From: Sipunculus nudus
Lineage: Eukaryota > Annelida > Sipuncula > Golfingiida > Sipunculidae
Length of the DNA: 64,000 nt
Reading direction: 5' to 3'
NCBI GenBank assembly: GCA_026874595.1
Contig: CM049315.1
Location: forward strand, 67,337,916-67,401,915
Numbering within the stretch: position 1 is the stretch's first letter; every line of letters begins with the position of its first letter. Under the pieces are notes generated by a model, which had not been told where the DNA came from, did no database searches, and was given only the letters and a program-made list of their open reading frames with translations. Made by a program: the position numbers and the translations under genes. Positions 33,640 through 46,100 of the stretch are shown here, in pieces.

Positions 33640-35645
33640 ATAACAGCCTGGGGAGCATAGAGAGTTGCATTGAATGACCTAGAGTGACCTCAGTGGACTG
33701 CTTGACAATGTAAGGGAATACAACAAGAGCCTCAAAACAAATTCAATAACTAGCCTAATTTTGCAGCTTTTATTTTTCATATTTAAGATTTTAACAGATT
33801 TAATCCTTATGTGTTCATGCTGTGAAAATAACATCCACAGTACTTACAGGAAAAAATTGTGCCGTGGCCAAAGTTGGGCAAAATTTAAGGTACTGATTTT
33901 ATATTTATGCTAATAACTTAAAAAAAATTACATATTTCAGATCTAATTTTCCGCATACAATTGAATCTTGATTAAATGATGTTATATTCCTGATAAAAAG
34001 TCTCAGCCATTCTTATGTTAAGTGAGTAAATATATATCCTGATTTTTTACAAAGTGCATTATGTTTGGGCCTATAACTTCAACAAATTATGCAATACTGA
34101 CCTAAATTTTGGTATGTACATAGGAAATGTATGGAAGAATATGAATATTTACAATTACATCTAACATTATGCCAATTTTTTTATTACCAGGTAAACAAAA
34201 GTAGGGTCATGATGCTAGAAAATACAAATACATTAAGTCTTCTAAAAAACTTCAATAGCTAGACTATTTTTTAAGCTTATACTTTCAAATTCAAAATTCA
34301 TCAGATTAAATCCATATGTAAACTGGCTGTGAGAATTAAATCAAATGTACTTATAAGAAAAAACCGTGTCATGGTCAAATTTAGGCAAAATTTAAGGTAC
34401 CAATTTTTTATTTTTGCTAATATTTTAAAAAATTTAACAGATTTTGATCTTATTTTGGGTATACAATTTAATTTTGATTAATAAAAGATATATTACTGGA
34501 AAAAAGTCCATAGCTTTAAAATATTTTGTGTTAAGTGATCAAATATCTTTCCTGATTTTTTACAAAATGCATTATGTTTGAGCCCATAACTTTTTTTAAA
34601 TCATATAATACAGACCTATTTCTGGCATGTACATAGGAACTATATAGAGGAATATTTATGGTAAATATGAGGAAAAACAGGTGAGTGGTTTCATCGTTAG
34701 GCTGTCCTGAAATGTGAAAATGTTTTTAATAAAAAATTGAGGTTTTTCCTTAATTTCTCAAAGGAAAAAAGTCGCAAAGACCCAGTTTTTGGCTTGGTAG
34801 GAGATCTTGGGGACATCTAACATTATGCCAACAACCTTGGGAGCATACAGAGCTGCACTGAATGACCAACAGTGACCACATTGGACTGCTTGACAATGTA
34901 AGGGAATACAACAAGAGCCTAAAAAAAAATTCAATAAATAACCTAATTTTACAGCTTTTATTTTCAAATTCAGATTGTAACAGATTAAATCCTTATTTGT
35001 ACATGCTGTGAAAATTAGATCAACAGTACTTACAGGAAAAAAACGTGCCATGGTCAAAATTGGGCAAAATTTAAGGTACCAATTTTTTATTTTTGTTAAT
35101 ATTTTTAAAATTTTTAAAAATTTTGATCTAATTTTGGGTATACAATTTAATTTTGATTAATTAAAGTTATATTACTGGTAAAAAAGTCCATAGCTTTAAC
35201 ATGTTTTGTGTTAAGTGTTCAAATATCTTTCCTGATTTCTTACAAAATGCATTATGTTTGGGCCCATAACTTTTTTAAATTATATAAAACAGACCTAATT
35301 TCTGGCATGTACATAAGAACTATATAGAGGAATATTTATGGTAAATATGAGGAAAAACAGATGAGTGGTTTTGATATTAGGCAGTCCTGAAGTGTGAAAA
35401 TAGGTTTTTAATAAAAAATTGAGGTTTTTCCTTAATTTCTCAAAGGACGAAGTCGCAAACACCCAGTTTTCGGCTTGGTAGGAGATCTTGGAGACATCTA
35501 ACATTATGCCGAATTTTGGATTCCTTGGTTGTACGGTTTCAAAACGTGCCACATCTACGGACGGACGGACGGCACGACAGACGGACGGACGACGGAAAAT
35601 GGACCACGACTATAGCTCAGATGACTTATAGTCAGCTGAGCTAAA
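33640..35645 (+). repeat. AT-rich dispersed repeat, three units, ACGG array and hairpin tail
   Basis: Same family as 19973-21385. Units restart near 33640, 34200 and 34830, each with a GTGCCATGGTCAAA-like block (33858, 34367, 35046). The last unit ends in ACGG repeats at about 35557-35595 and the tail ACCACGACTATAGCTCAG...CTGAGCTA. Small reading frames within are shared between units and are not genes. Confidence 0.75.
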
Positions 35646-36282
35646 AAACACTTGAGATAATTTTTCACCTTTCATACTCTGTCAAGTCTTTATTTAAACT
35701 GCACAAGCTAAGAAATAAAACAACACTGTTTTAAGTTCTCTTTTTAAGTACATTTATATTTTTACTGTTCATATATTTTTTTTATCTTGTACATTTTATT
35801 CAAAATAAGAGGCAAACTTTCTCCTGCATGACAGTCATCTCTGGTTACTCTGAAATTTGAATTTCTTCAAACTTGATGCAATCCAAATTCTTGCATAATA
35901 TTTAGCAATGCGACAGTTTCTCTATAAAATGGCAAAGACTGTACAAGTACATGAACATCATAAATAAAGATATGAACAAAAATAAATAAATAACTAGATA
36001 TTTCTTGGCACCGCAGGTGCCATAGTATCGCCAGACAATTAATCCCCCCCCCCTTTAAGAACAGGCCCCCCATCTTCAGCAACAATTAATATCAGACCAC
36101 ACTCATAGAAAAGGTCATTCTCATAGAAAAGGTCATGATCCAAATTTCAATATACATCATCCCCTAACCCATGTCTATGTATATGCAAGAAATCTGTCCA
36201 TTAGTTTTTGACTTATAATGCTCACAGTACTGATAAATGGCAATGATGGGGTATTAAACGGCACAAAACAAGTAAAAGAATA

Positions 36283-36300
36283 ACAGGTGGCGCCACCTGT
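36283..36300. repeat. 18-bp perfect palindrome ACAGGTGGCGCCACCTGT
   Basis: This palindrome opens a tandem unit and recurs in full in the units at about 36948 and 37285; the units at 36621 and 37607 carry variants. It contains two E-box-like halves (CAGGTG and CACCTG) around GGCGCC. Confidence 0.8.
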
Positions 36301-37890
36301 TTCCGGTACATGACAATACTTTCCAAGATCTTCGAACATGTTGATTTTTGGACCAATGCATGCATCCCTTATTGAGATATTAATGATTTTGTGTAATTTT
36401 CACCATATATGGCAATATTCAAGGTCAAGGCCACTCTAATAGGAAAGGTCATGACCCCAATTTATATATACATTATCCCATAACCCATGTCTATGTATAT
36501 GCATAATATGAAAGAAATCTGTCCATTAGTTTTTGACTTATAATGGTCACAGGTTATAAATGTACTGTTAAGTGGCAATGATGGGGTATTAAACGGCACG
36601 AAAACAAGTAGGCCTAAAAGAATAACAGGTGGCACCACCTGTTTCCCGTACATGACAACACTATCCAAGATCTTCGTTCAAGTTGATTTTTGGACCAATC
36701 AATGCATCCCTTATTGAGAAATAAATGATTTTGTGTGATTTTCACCATATATGGCAATATTCAAGGTCAAGGCCACTCATTGGAAAGGTCACGACCCCTA
36801 TTCAAATAAACATTATCCTATAACCCATATCCATGTATATGCATAATATGAAAGAAATTTGTCCATTAGTTTTTGACTTATAATGCTAACAGTACTGATA
36901 AATGGCAATGATGGGGTATTAAACGGCACAAAACAAGTAAAAGAATAACAGGTGGCGCCACCTGTTTCCGGTACATGACAATACTTTCCAAGATCTTCGA
37001 ACATGTTGATTTTTGGACCAATGCATGCATCCCTTATTGAGATATTAATCATTTTGTGTAATTTTTCACCATATATGGCAATATTCAAGGTCAAGGCCAC
37101 TCTAATAGGAAAGGTCATGACCCCAATTTATATATACATCATCCCATTACCCATGTCTATGTATATGCATAATATGAAAGAAATCTGTCCATTAGTTTTT
37201 GACTTATAATGCTCACAGGTTATAAATGTACTGTTAAGTGGCAATGATGGGGTATTAAACGGCACGAAAACAAGTAAAAGAATAACAGGTGGCGCCACCT
37301 GTTTCCGGTACATGGCATTACTATCCAAGATCTTCGGTCAAGTTGATTTCTGGACCAATGCATGCATCCCTTATTGAGAAATTAATGATTTTGTGTGATT
37401 TTCACCATATATGGCAATATTCAAGGTCAAGGCCACTCTCATAGGAAAGGTCATGACCCCAATTTAAATAAACATCATCCCATAACCCATATCTATGTAT
37501 TTGCATAATATGAAAGAAATCTGTCCATTAGTTTTTGACTTATAATGCTCACAGTACTGTCAAGTAGCAATTTTGGGGATATTAAACGGCATGAAAACAA
37601 GTAAAGAATAATAGGTGGCGCCACCAGTTTCTGGAACATGACAACCCTATCCATGATCTTCGATCAACTTGTTTTTGGGATCAATCCATGCAAGTTTTCT
37701 TGAGATATTTAAGAATTTGTGTGATTTTCCCCAAAATTGAACCTATTCAAGGTCAAGGTCACTCTCCTAATTTAGGTCATGACCTCATTTTAAATGGGCG
37801 TCGTCCTCTCATCCATATTTATACATATACCAAGTTTGGTAAAGATCCGTGAAATATTTTTTGAGTTATTGTGTCCAAAAGAAATCTCTG

Positions 37891-37930
37891 CGGCGGCGGC
37901 GGCGGCGGCGGCGGCAGCGGCTGCGGCGCG
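37891..37930. repeat. CGG triplet run and GC-rich block
   Basis: About eight CGG units from 37891 followed by CAGCGGCTGCGGCGCG. It lies just inside the right end of the tandem-core element. A comparable GC-rich block lies just inside the right end of the 56-57 kb element. Confidence 0.9.
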
Positions 37931-37980
37931 ACCGTGCCTAAACCATAGTATCTCCAGACTATGTCTGGCGATACAAATAT

Positions 37981-39241
37981 AACATGTTCAGTTGGTTTTA
38001 TTTTCATTTGTAAAATAAAAATATTTCAGTATAATATATGAAATTCTTATTCAGATTTCAGAAATGTTCATATAGACTTTCCTAAGAATTATGAAAGAAA
38101 TTACTGAAGCCAATTATTTCCCTGCACTTCAGTTTGTGCACTTCTTTTCATAAATTTTCTAAACTTTTCTAAATGTTAAATTACACTTCACTTTAGAATG
38201 AGGTAAACTGCCCTGATGGAAGCAGTCATTTTGTCCATAAAAAAGAACATCCCTTGGTTTGGGGGGGGGGGGGGGGGGGTTGACACCAGAGTTCTTACTG
38301 GTTGAGGTGGACCAATTCTTCCTGAGGTTTGCTTGGTGACGGCTTGACAAGTTAGTGGTTTCCGAGCAGTCCCTAAGGTCATATAAACCAGCCCAGTTTA
38401 TAAATCTTCTGTGTGCAGACAATGCAACAGTATGTCTTGAAAAAATAATGCACCATTCATCACGATCTCTGAAAGAGTCTACCTGACCTGCCTCAAGATG
38501 GCCAAGAAACCCTGGATGGTTCTCTCCATTATTTCAATGTCACAGATTGTACGTCTCTTAAATCATGTATCCCGCACTTTAATCCACGTTCTCCTATCCA
38601 TATCCCTTCCACTATGGGGCTTGCAATCAGCAAATTGAATAGAATACCTAAAAATGTTTTTTGTCACTGTTTCATGAATAAATTCTTGAGAAATCATTCT
38701 TTGTCTAAAGATATTACATATACTGGGCTGGCTTGATTTACCAGGAAGTGGAATATGTACATGACACAGCTAACAATATATCACTTAACTTATACCATAA
38801 TATATCCAAAACAAAAAATATACTGAGACATGTTTTCATGTGAAATTTCTTTGTCACATGGTTTATTTACATTATTATATTTCTTAACAAAACAAGTTTA
38901 ACACAATATTTCCCTGTAAATTATTAATATTAAGAAAGCTGAAATATGCAATTTTGTCGAATGTTTCACTTAGGTCTCATCCATTTTTTTAAATGGACAA
39001 GAGCAAAGTCCCGAGTATTAATGTTGCTGATTGATCCTCTTGCCTTAATCTCTCTCCAAAGAAAACAGTTGGCTATTAAAATGCAAAGTTTCCAATCTTA
39101 CAAATATGAAATCTATTAAACATGAGTTCCAAATAGTAATACAACCACATAAATTTTACGATACATGATAACATATTAAAGTAAAATGCTGAGACAACTT
39201 CCATAAATGATGCATGGTGATATGTGGTAGGTGATCTAGTA
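37981..39241. other. Stretch without a supported gene; contains a G19 run
   Basis: A+T-rich apart from a run of 19 G at 38261-38279, which could form G-quadruplexes or may reflect sequencing slippage. Small frames across it translate the homopolymer and are not genes. Confidence 0.5.
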
Positions 39242-39506
39242 GGCAGTCCCTGCATGGTTTAACAGGTAAGAGGGTTCTGGCAGTCCCTTGTATGGTTTAA
39301 CAGGCATGAGGGTTCTGGCAGTCCCCTGTATGGTTCAACAGGCAAGAGGGTTCTGCCAGTCCCCTGTATGGTTTAACAGGCAAGAGGGTTCTGGAAGTCC
39401 CCTGTATGGTATAACAGGCAAGAGGGTTCTGGCAGTCCCCTGTATGGTTTAACAGGCAAGAGGGTTCTGGCAGTCCCCTGTATGGTTAAACAGACAAGAG
39501 GTTTTC
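39242..39506. repeat. 38-bp minisatellite, seven units
   Basis: Seven direct copies of a 38-bp unit with CCCCTGTATGGTTTAACAGG and GGGTTCTGGCAGT. Units differ by one to a few bases and the last is truncated. It borders the CpG island to its right. Confidence 0.93.
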
Positions 39507-39529
39507 TAAGGGAAGTTTGTCAATGGAAC

Positions 39530-40262
39530 AGGGGTATTCCTAGTTCCAACTACGCTCTTTACACAGCGCTTTAACTATAGGTCTACTTCCTATATGGTAA
39601 GCGCTGTTTGTTATGACCTCGTATCCTGAATTGCTACACCAGAGGGGAGCACTGTATTTTTGTCCAATCAGATGAGACCTTGTGCTGGAAAACACGGGCA
39701 AGCAAAGAATACATGGAGCCAATCATGTTCATTTCGTTTCGAGTGACAGCTCATCACCCCGGTAACCGTATGAACAGGCCACAGGCTCATAGAGAATTGC
39801 CGCAGATGTGGGTTACTTAGGGCCTTGGGCACATAGGATGCCCGGTCGGTGAGCTGTAATTCAAACGAAACGTAACAACAAAGGCTGCGTGCACACCTCG
39901 CTGGCTGGTTTCAGTTCTGCAGACACCAGACACATGGCTACGCTAACACAGTCTTACTGTCAGAATCGAATCGGTCGATGATGCGAGAATGCAGAGGTAG
40001 CAATTAAAATTCGAACGTAAACTTGTCTTCAAACGGCGCTTGAAGTGCCGCTATGGGCGGAGCCAGGATGCCTGTCGTGTGTTTGTTTCTTAGCATCTGA
40101 TTGGCTGCTTGTCACATCATACGCACATTTTGTTCAGCGGACAACAAACCGCCATCTGGTGTCTAAATATATCATAAACGGTCAAAGCTGGAAGCGTGAA
40201 AATCAGTTGCTTCTTTAGAAGCGTAAGATTTCCGCTGCCTCTGGAGCGCAAGTTCCAACATG
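39530..40262. promoter_or_regulatory. CpG-rich island, likely promoter
   Basis: About 37 CpG in roughly 730 bp, far above the surrounding sequence, with higher GC and no repeat structure. CCAAT boxes occur at 39663 (CCAATCAGATG) and 39719 and, inverted, at about 40099 (GATTGGCTG). GGGCGGAGCC at about 40055 is a GC box and CCGCCATCTGG at about 40150 resembles a YY1-type site. Promoter strand is unknown. No coding exon next to it can be recognised, so any first exon is probably untranslated. Confidence 0.45.
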
Positions 40263-42770
40263 CTTTGCTAAAAGTATAACTTATTTTTTTAACATTTCTG
40301 TCGTAAAATTATTTGATTTTTCATATGTTCATTATTCTTCAATGACAAAGGGACTTCTTGCCACATACATGTGGAATCCATGTTGAACATTTGTTTTGAT
40401 AAGTGCAACCTTAGAGAGATAAAGGCTGCATGGAGTTACATATTCATGAGTGAGTGAGGTCTGGGGCAAAAATACCGAATGTAACATGTATATATTCTGT
40501 ACTTTGGATAAACAGTTAAATGGCTTAGGGAAATATAGTAAATGCCCCAAGAAAAAGTGTAAATGGTTCAGTTTCTTTATTTTTCAAAGTTACCATTTCA
40601 AATATACCACTGAAAATCCTATATAAACAGCCATCTTCAGTAATGTACCATAAAGACTCCTTTATCTTCAATAAAATACCATAAACAATCCAGTTAACAG
40701 TGTTCTTGTATCTGCAGCACAATGCCATAAATATTCCTGTAAAAGCATTCTAATATTTCAGGATTCTACTAAATGAGCCTTTATATCAACATAACTGTTG
40801 TGTCTCCAGAAGAAAATAATGTAACACTTAAGTAAAGGTTGTCAAATACTTTAAAATTTGAGTACCACACAGGAAAAGCATGTTTCCCCATAATGATTTG
40901 CAGGAGAGTGGATCAGGATTTCTTACAGGATCCTTACAAGTGCCTCACATTAGATACAATAGATATTCAAGCCATATAACAGGCCTGCTGACTGTGTGGG
41001 TGGCCCAACTCCACAGTCAATTGTGAATTCTTTACTTCAGCCAGAAATACAGATTTAAAAGATACTATAACAATAAACGTAATTATACACAGATACAATC
41101 TGTCTGTATTATATATTACTTCAGCCAACTATGAAATTATGCACCATTCTATCCAGATTATATTTACATTTCACGCACTGCTGTGCTGCATGTGTAAAGC
41201 AATCTACTGTAATTTTTTACCATGATACTATCTAAAATAACTGGTACAATATAATGTAAAAGTAGCTGTCACAAGGTATCAACACTGACAGCCATCCTGG
41301 ACATTAATTTAATACTTTTAAACTCTCTTAAGAGAGAATTGGCTGAAACAATGAAGGATACCAGTAGTCACATTTGAACAAGAGTCAATATTAACTTTAA
41401 AATTATATGATCACATACTCCATGCCATATTGGATTTTCTCTATAACATACAGCTTACTTTCAAATTAAGAAAAAAGAAAAGACCATTGGTGATCAGTTT
41501 GACAACTTTCAATCCGCTCTGATCAAAACACTTTATATAAATATTATCACAAAATAAGCATTCAGATATAGGGTGTTTACGAATGGGTGTACTTCAGATT
41601 ACATCATGGTCAACAAAGTTCACAAGAGAAATTTTCAAGATAATTTCCATAAATAAAATTTCGATATCATGAAGTTTATAACAGGCATCTTTTCATTGTC
41701 ATAAAAAGGTCACTGGTAAGAGGCCATACTTGAAATCTACAATGTGGGTCAGGAAGGCAGGGCATTTATCTTTTTATACCATACAATGAACCACTAAAGC
41801 TGATATAAACATCACCAGTAAAACAGAAAGGAACACTGTTACCTCTTTGTTACCAACCCTGGTTGGCTTACATCCAGGGAATGATGGGAAGAAACAAGAG
41901 CATACCCTAAGACTGAGTGGGGCTAACACATCTTTGTTATTACCCAGATAATGGGGCCAGATGTCAGAGGTATTCCCATAATAATCACAGTTAATGTCAC
42001 CTGTATACTGACATGCTACCAGATGTGTTTATTAGTTCAGCAAAACTTTTCCATTAAGCAGCATCAATTTAACTGACATGGCACATACAGTAATCAAGAC
42101 ATATATTATATAAACAAACAGTCAAAGCTATCAAGTCTTTAAGATCACTGAGAAAATGCATGCTTCATGTAAATTAAATAGATATTTCTGGCATCATAGA
42201 TGTCCTAGGTATTTACACACAATGGGCATACCTCTTTTTGAAAAGGTTGCTTCATCAGAAGCATATATTGAGGATTTAAGTACTTTCAAATTGGAAATTT
42301 TTGCAACTTCATGATTTTCAGATATTTTTAGTAGAATACATACTCTATTCCATCAGAATCAGCAAATACTATTAGATCCAATTCTGTAATGCAGCAGCTT
42401 AAATGTTACCATGTAAAGGGCAGGACAGAGAATTCTGGATTTTATTTTTTAAGTAAAAAGATAATCATGTATCATTTATAAATATTCATATTATTTGCCT
42501 TCATTCTGCTTTAATACACAATGCTAAATATGAGCAAAAAATGAATCTTTTCAAAACTGAATCATGACTAGCTGAATTTGTCTAGGACAGAAAAATATCA
42601 AATCCTGGTGGACATGAAAGAGGTTATATCTTTTGTTCTATTGCTGCACTTGAAAATCTAAAAAATAATGCTACAGCCATTTGGCAATTTAACAGGAGAA
42701 CACCTTTTTCTGAATGCTTTTATCCTTAAAAAAGTCTCTCAATTCAACAGTTACATGTTAATTGTGAAAA
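40263..42770. other. Stretch without a supported gene
   Basis: A+T-rich sequence with no recognisable gene, RNA or clear repeat boundary. Confidence 0.5.
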
Positions 42771-43120
42771 TATATTTCTTGCCCTTTTGATACTGAACCT
42801 AACGTTCTGGTCCATAACTTCTAAAAGTTATGGAATATTGACCTAAGCTTCACCCATTTCTCGATAAAATCGCACACACAAATAGGGATTTTAAGCGACT
42901 GAGGTGTAACAACAGGTTTTCAAACAGAGATGTTTCATTTATTTTTCAAAAATACTTCCCAATTCATGGTTTGGTAGGAGAATATAGAGATATCTAACTG
43001 TAGGTCAAATATTTGGATTCATCGGTCTAATGCTTTCAAAGCGTGCCATTATAACTCCAATGGTCAGACAGCTGATCGACATAGGACCATCGTTATAGGT
43101 CATATAACTTAGTCATGTGA
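42771..43120 (+). repeat. Diverged copy of the AT-rich hairpin-tail repeat
   Basis: Blocks such as CATAACTTCTAAAAGTTATGG, TTTGGTAGGAGAATATAGAGA and GGATTCATCGGTCTAATGC match the order of blocks in the 20-21 and 34-35 kb repeats. It ends in a diverged tail (TATAACTTAGTCATGTGAG). The ACGG array is lost. Confidence 0.5.
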
Positions 43121-46100
43121 GAAAAGAAATTCTTATACACACTGACATTGGCTGAACCGAAACTGCCTCAAGTAACGAATGCACACCTGTTAGCAGACAG
43201 GTCCAAGCTGATACATTTAGATTGAAACACAACATCAGCTTTATGATGCGAGATACAACAACGTGGCCTCCTGAACCTGTCCACATCACTTACAATTATC
43301 TCTAAGAAAGAAAAGTATGATAACATCCTTCACAACACAGAATATACACCCAAGGCATGTTATTGGAATATATTGTGGAAAGACAACACTTTGAGATGTG
43401 ATTGATGCTCAAGTTATGCCTTCAGGAGCAAGATAGCTTCACTCAACTTCAGAGACACCTGGTGATCGAATCTGGAAATGCCACAAGCTCTGCCAATAAG
43501 ACTTTCAAAACTTTATCCAACAAATTTAGAATCCAATTATAACTCTGTTTATGATGGAATTACTTCGAATAAAGTGTTAGAACAATGGCAATAATGAGAC
43601 TACACTATTTCCTGGAACTTTTATTTGTTCAATTTAGGTTATAATTACTTACGCAATTGCTCACTGAGGAGCTACTTCCAACAAATATGCAATTTAAATG
43701 TCACTGAAACTGGCTGAAATAAGTTGCAGCTGTCCATGATTTCACCAAACTATTTTTATAGATTTTTCATAGGTCATTGATAGCCCTAGATGTAATTTTG
43801 TACACAAAATGTTTATCTATTGTTATAAAGTTGTAACTTTACAGAAATGCCTCAACTGCCCACTACATCTGCAGTCTGCCAAAACTTCATTGAACTAAAG
43901 TAATAACATTTTGCAGTCTTCTTATCTGAACAGCAGACGTGTAATTCAGTTTACCATATATCATACAAACTACAGGTGAACTGAAAATTAACTGAATGTC
44001 TCCTTTGGGTGATGGAGAATTTGTCAGAAATTCAGTCTGCAAAAGAAAATGTTATATTTCTATAGTTATTTCTTCCTTAAAGGTGCATCCTTCTATAATA
44101 TCTACTGATGTGATCTCACCCTGTGGTCGCTAGCATGAGTTGATTTGTTAACCAGACAAGGAGATTACAAACAACAACAATATATTGACAACCATCAAAT
44201 CAATCCCTGGACTGTTTGTGTAAATGAATGATTATGAAAGCAGAAAATAATTCTACAGAATGAAAAAGCAAAGTTAGTTGTTGTGGGAAGATTAATATTA
44301 AAAATTGGAACTTGAATATCAAGAAATTTCCACAACTTGCACACCAGTAATTCATGTCAAAATTATTAAATTATGAGTGTTATTTTAGTTATCTATGTTA
44401 TCATAGTTACCTATTTCTTATATATAGACCACTGGTGTAATGTATGCCCACTGCATCAGATTACCCTAACACCTGTGATTAACTTTTTTGGGTAGCATTT
44501 TTTTAGGATCATACATTACCTTAAACATTTTATATTTTGTTTCTTAAAAACACATATGAATATCATGCTGCAATGACCTAATTTCAGGATTTAAAGTGTA
44601 TAAATCATTTGTTTGGGTAAAAGTTTTGAACTGCTCAGTTTTCATAAAATTATTCAAATATGGAAAGTAACCAGTAACCACTTATGGAACTTTTAATAAG
44701 GTGAAATGATATTTAAGGTGGCACTTTACAAAAGTCATATGACCTAAAGAATCGAGCACAGAATTTACTACCTAAACCTACACAAAAGTAATTATGTTTA
44801 CTGCCTGATCCCCACTCTGTGGTGACCAGGAGGTTGCCAAGGGCAGGTTGCTATGGCACCAGACCTGATGTATATGGGAGGAACCAACAGTTACAAGTGA
44901 TAGTGTATACTGCAAGAAAAACAATCAGGACCACACTGGTCATAACAGGTCACCCATTTCTCTAGCTTAAAGGACTCAGGGGACCAACCCTTCACAGATT
45001 TGGGGCACATTCAAACTCAAAGAAGACTATGTGCCTTAGGGTCAAAAGTTGGCAGGCAAGCAGTAATCACAAGATGGACATCTAACACAGTTACCAACAG
45101 GGTATCCACCCTGACCCTTTGAAGGTCTCCCTCCGGTGTCAAATGTCAGGGTGTCAAATGTCCAAATGACATAATTGCCACCAAATGCTATTAGAGTCAT
45201 CTTCCCCCCTTGTGGTTGTTCTCCACTCTTTGAATATAATAACTTGGAGAAGGAAGATTGTATCTTTACTCTTGTTGTTGAGTTGAATAGTTGTAAACAA
45301 ATTTTAACATAACTTCACAATAACACCAGTCAAATATGCATATGCAAACCTTGCCTTGTGTATGCAACAGAAATAAGTCTTAAAGCTGTGCCCAACTTCT
45401 CTACACACCTAATTAAAAGAAATTTAAAACTTATTAAGGCAAAAACAGTTGAGCAATATCACCTTATTTATCATGGAAAGAAGAAGAGCAAATGTAGTTC
45501 CTGCCAGTCTGTATTCAATCAATTAATGAAATGTCAACATCAGAGATTCGATAAAGTACTTTTACAAAAAGTTACCACACAAATTATTCCTATTTAGTTG
45601 AAACACAGAAAACCAAAAATCGAATTTGCATTATGACACATGAAATGTTGATCTTCATCATTATTCATCTGGACAGAATAACCTATAAGAAGGAGACTTA
45701 TTCTGTAAAGAATAATAACAGAATTGTGCAAAAAAATCCTGATTAGCAGGATAATATCAGGATATTCTGATTAGCAAGATAATATCAGGATACTGGGTAA
45801 TACAGACTTCTGATTCATGCACTTGTGGAGGTTATCAGGGGATGCCTTCACCCTTCACAAGAACCAGGATGTCAGGGGGGTCAGTGAGTGCTTATCACTC
45901 TCCATGTCAGCAGTCTGGCATGCCTACTAAATGGTGTCATCAGGCCCAGCATTTCAAAGACTTGTGTTTCCTATGGTTTGCTGATAACAGGGCCTGCAGC
46001 TGTCAAAGCAACTCACCAGAACTGTCAATCACACAAGTGCTGATTCACATGACAGCTATTGGTCTCCTGAGACTCATGGCAGTGATATTACGGCCAATTA

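Larger units (their letters stand above)
35990..37980. mobile_element. Helentron-like non-autonomous element with ~330-bp tandem core
   Basis: Left end AACTAGATATTT, then a 6-bp hairpin GGCACC-GCA-GGTGCC (36007-36021) and GTATCGCCAGACA (36025-36037). The exact complement TGTCTGGCGATAC lies at 37962-37974 near the right end, overlapping a CCAGAC-TAT-GTCTGG hairpin (37954-37968). The core has five units of 323-342 bp (AATAACAGGTGG starts at 36279, 36621, 36944, 37281, 37607). A CGG-rich block precedes the right end. Subterminal inverted repeats, a 3' hairpin and a tandem core are the marks of DINE-1/HINE (Helentron-associated) and pearl elements. Confidence 0.65.
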
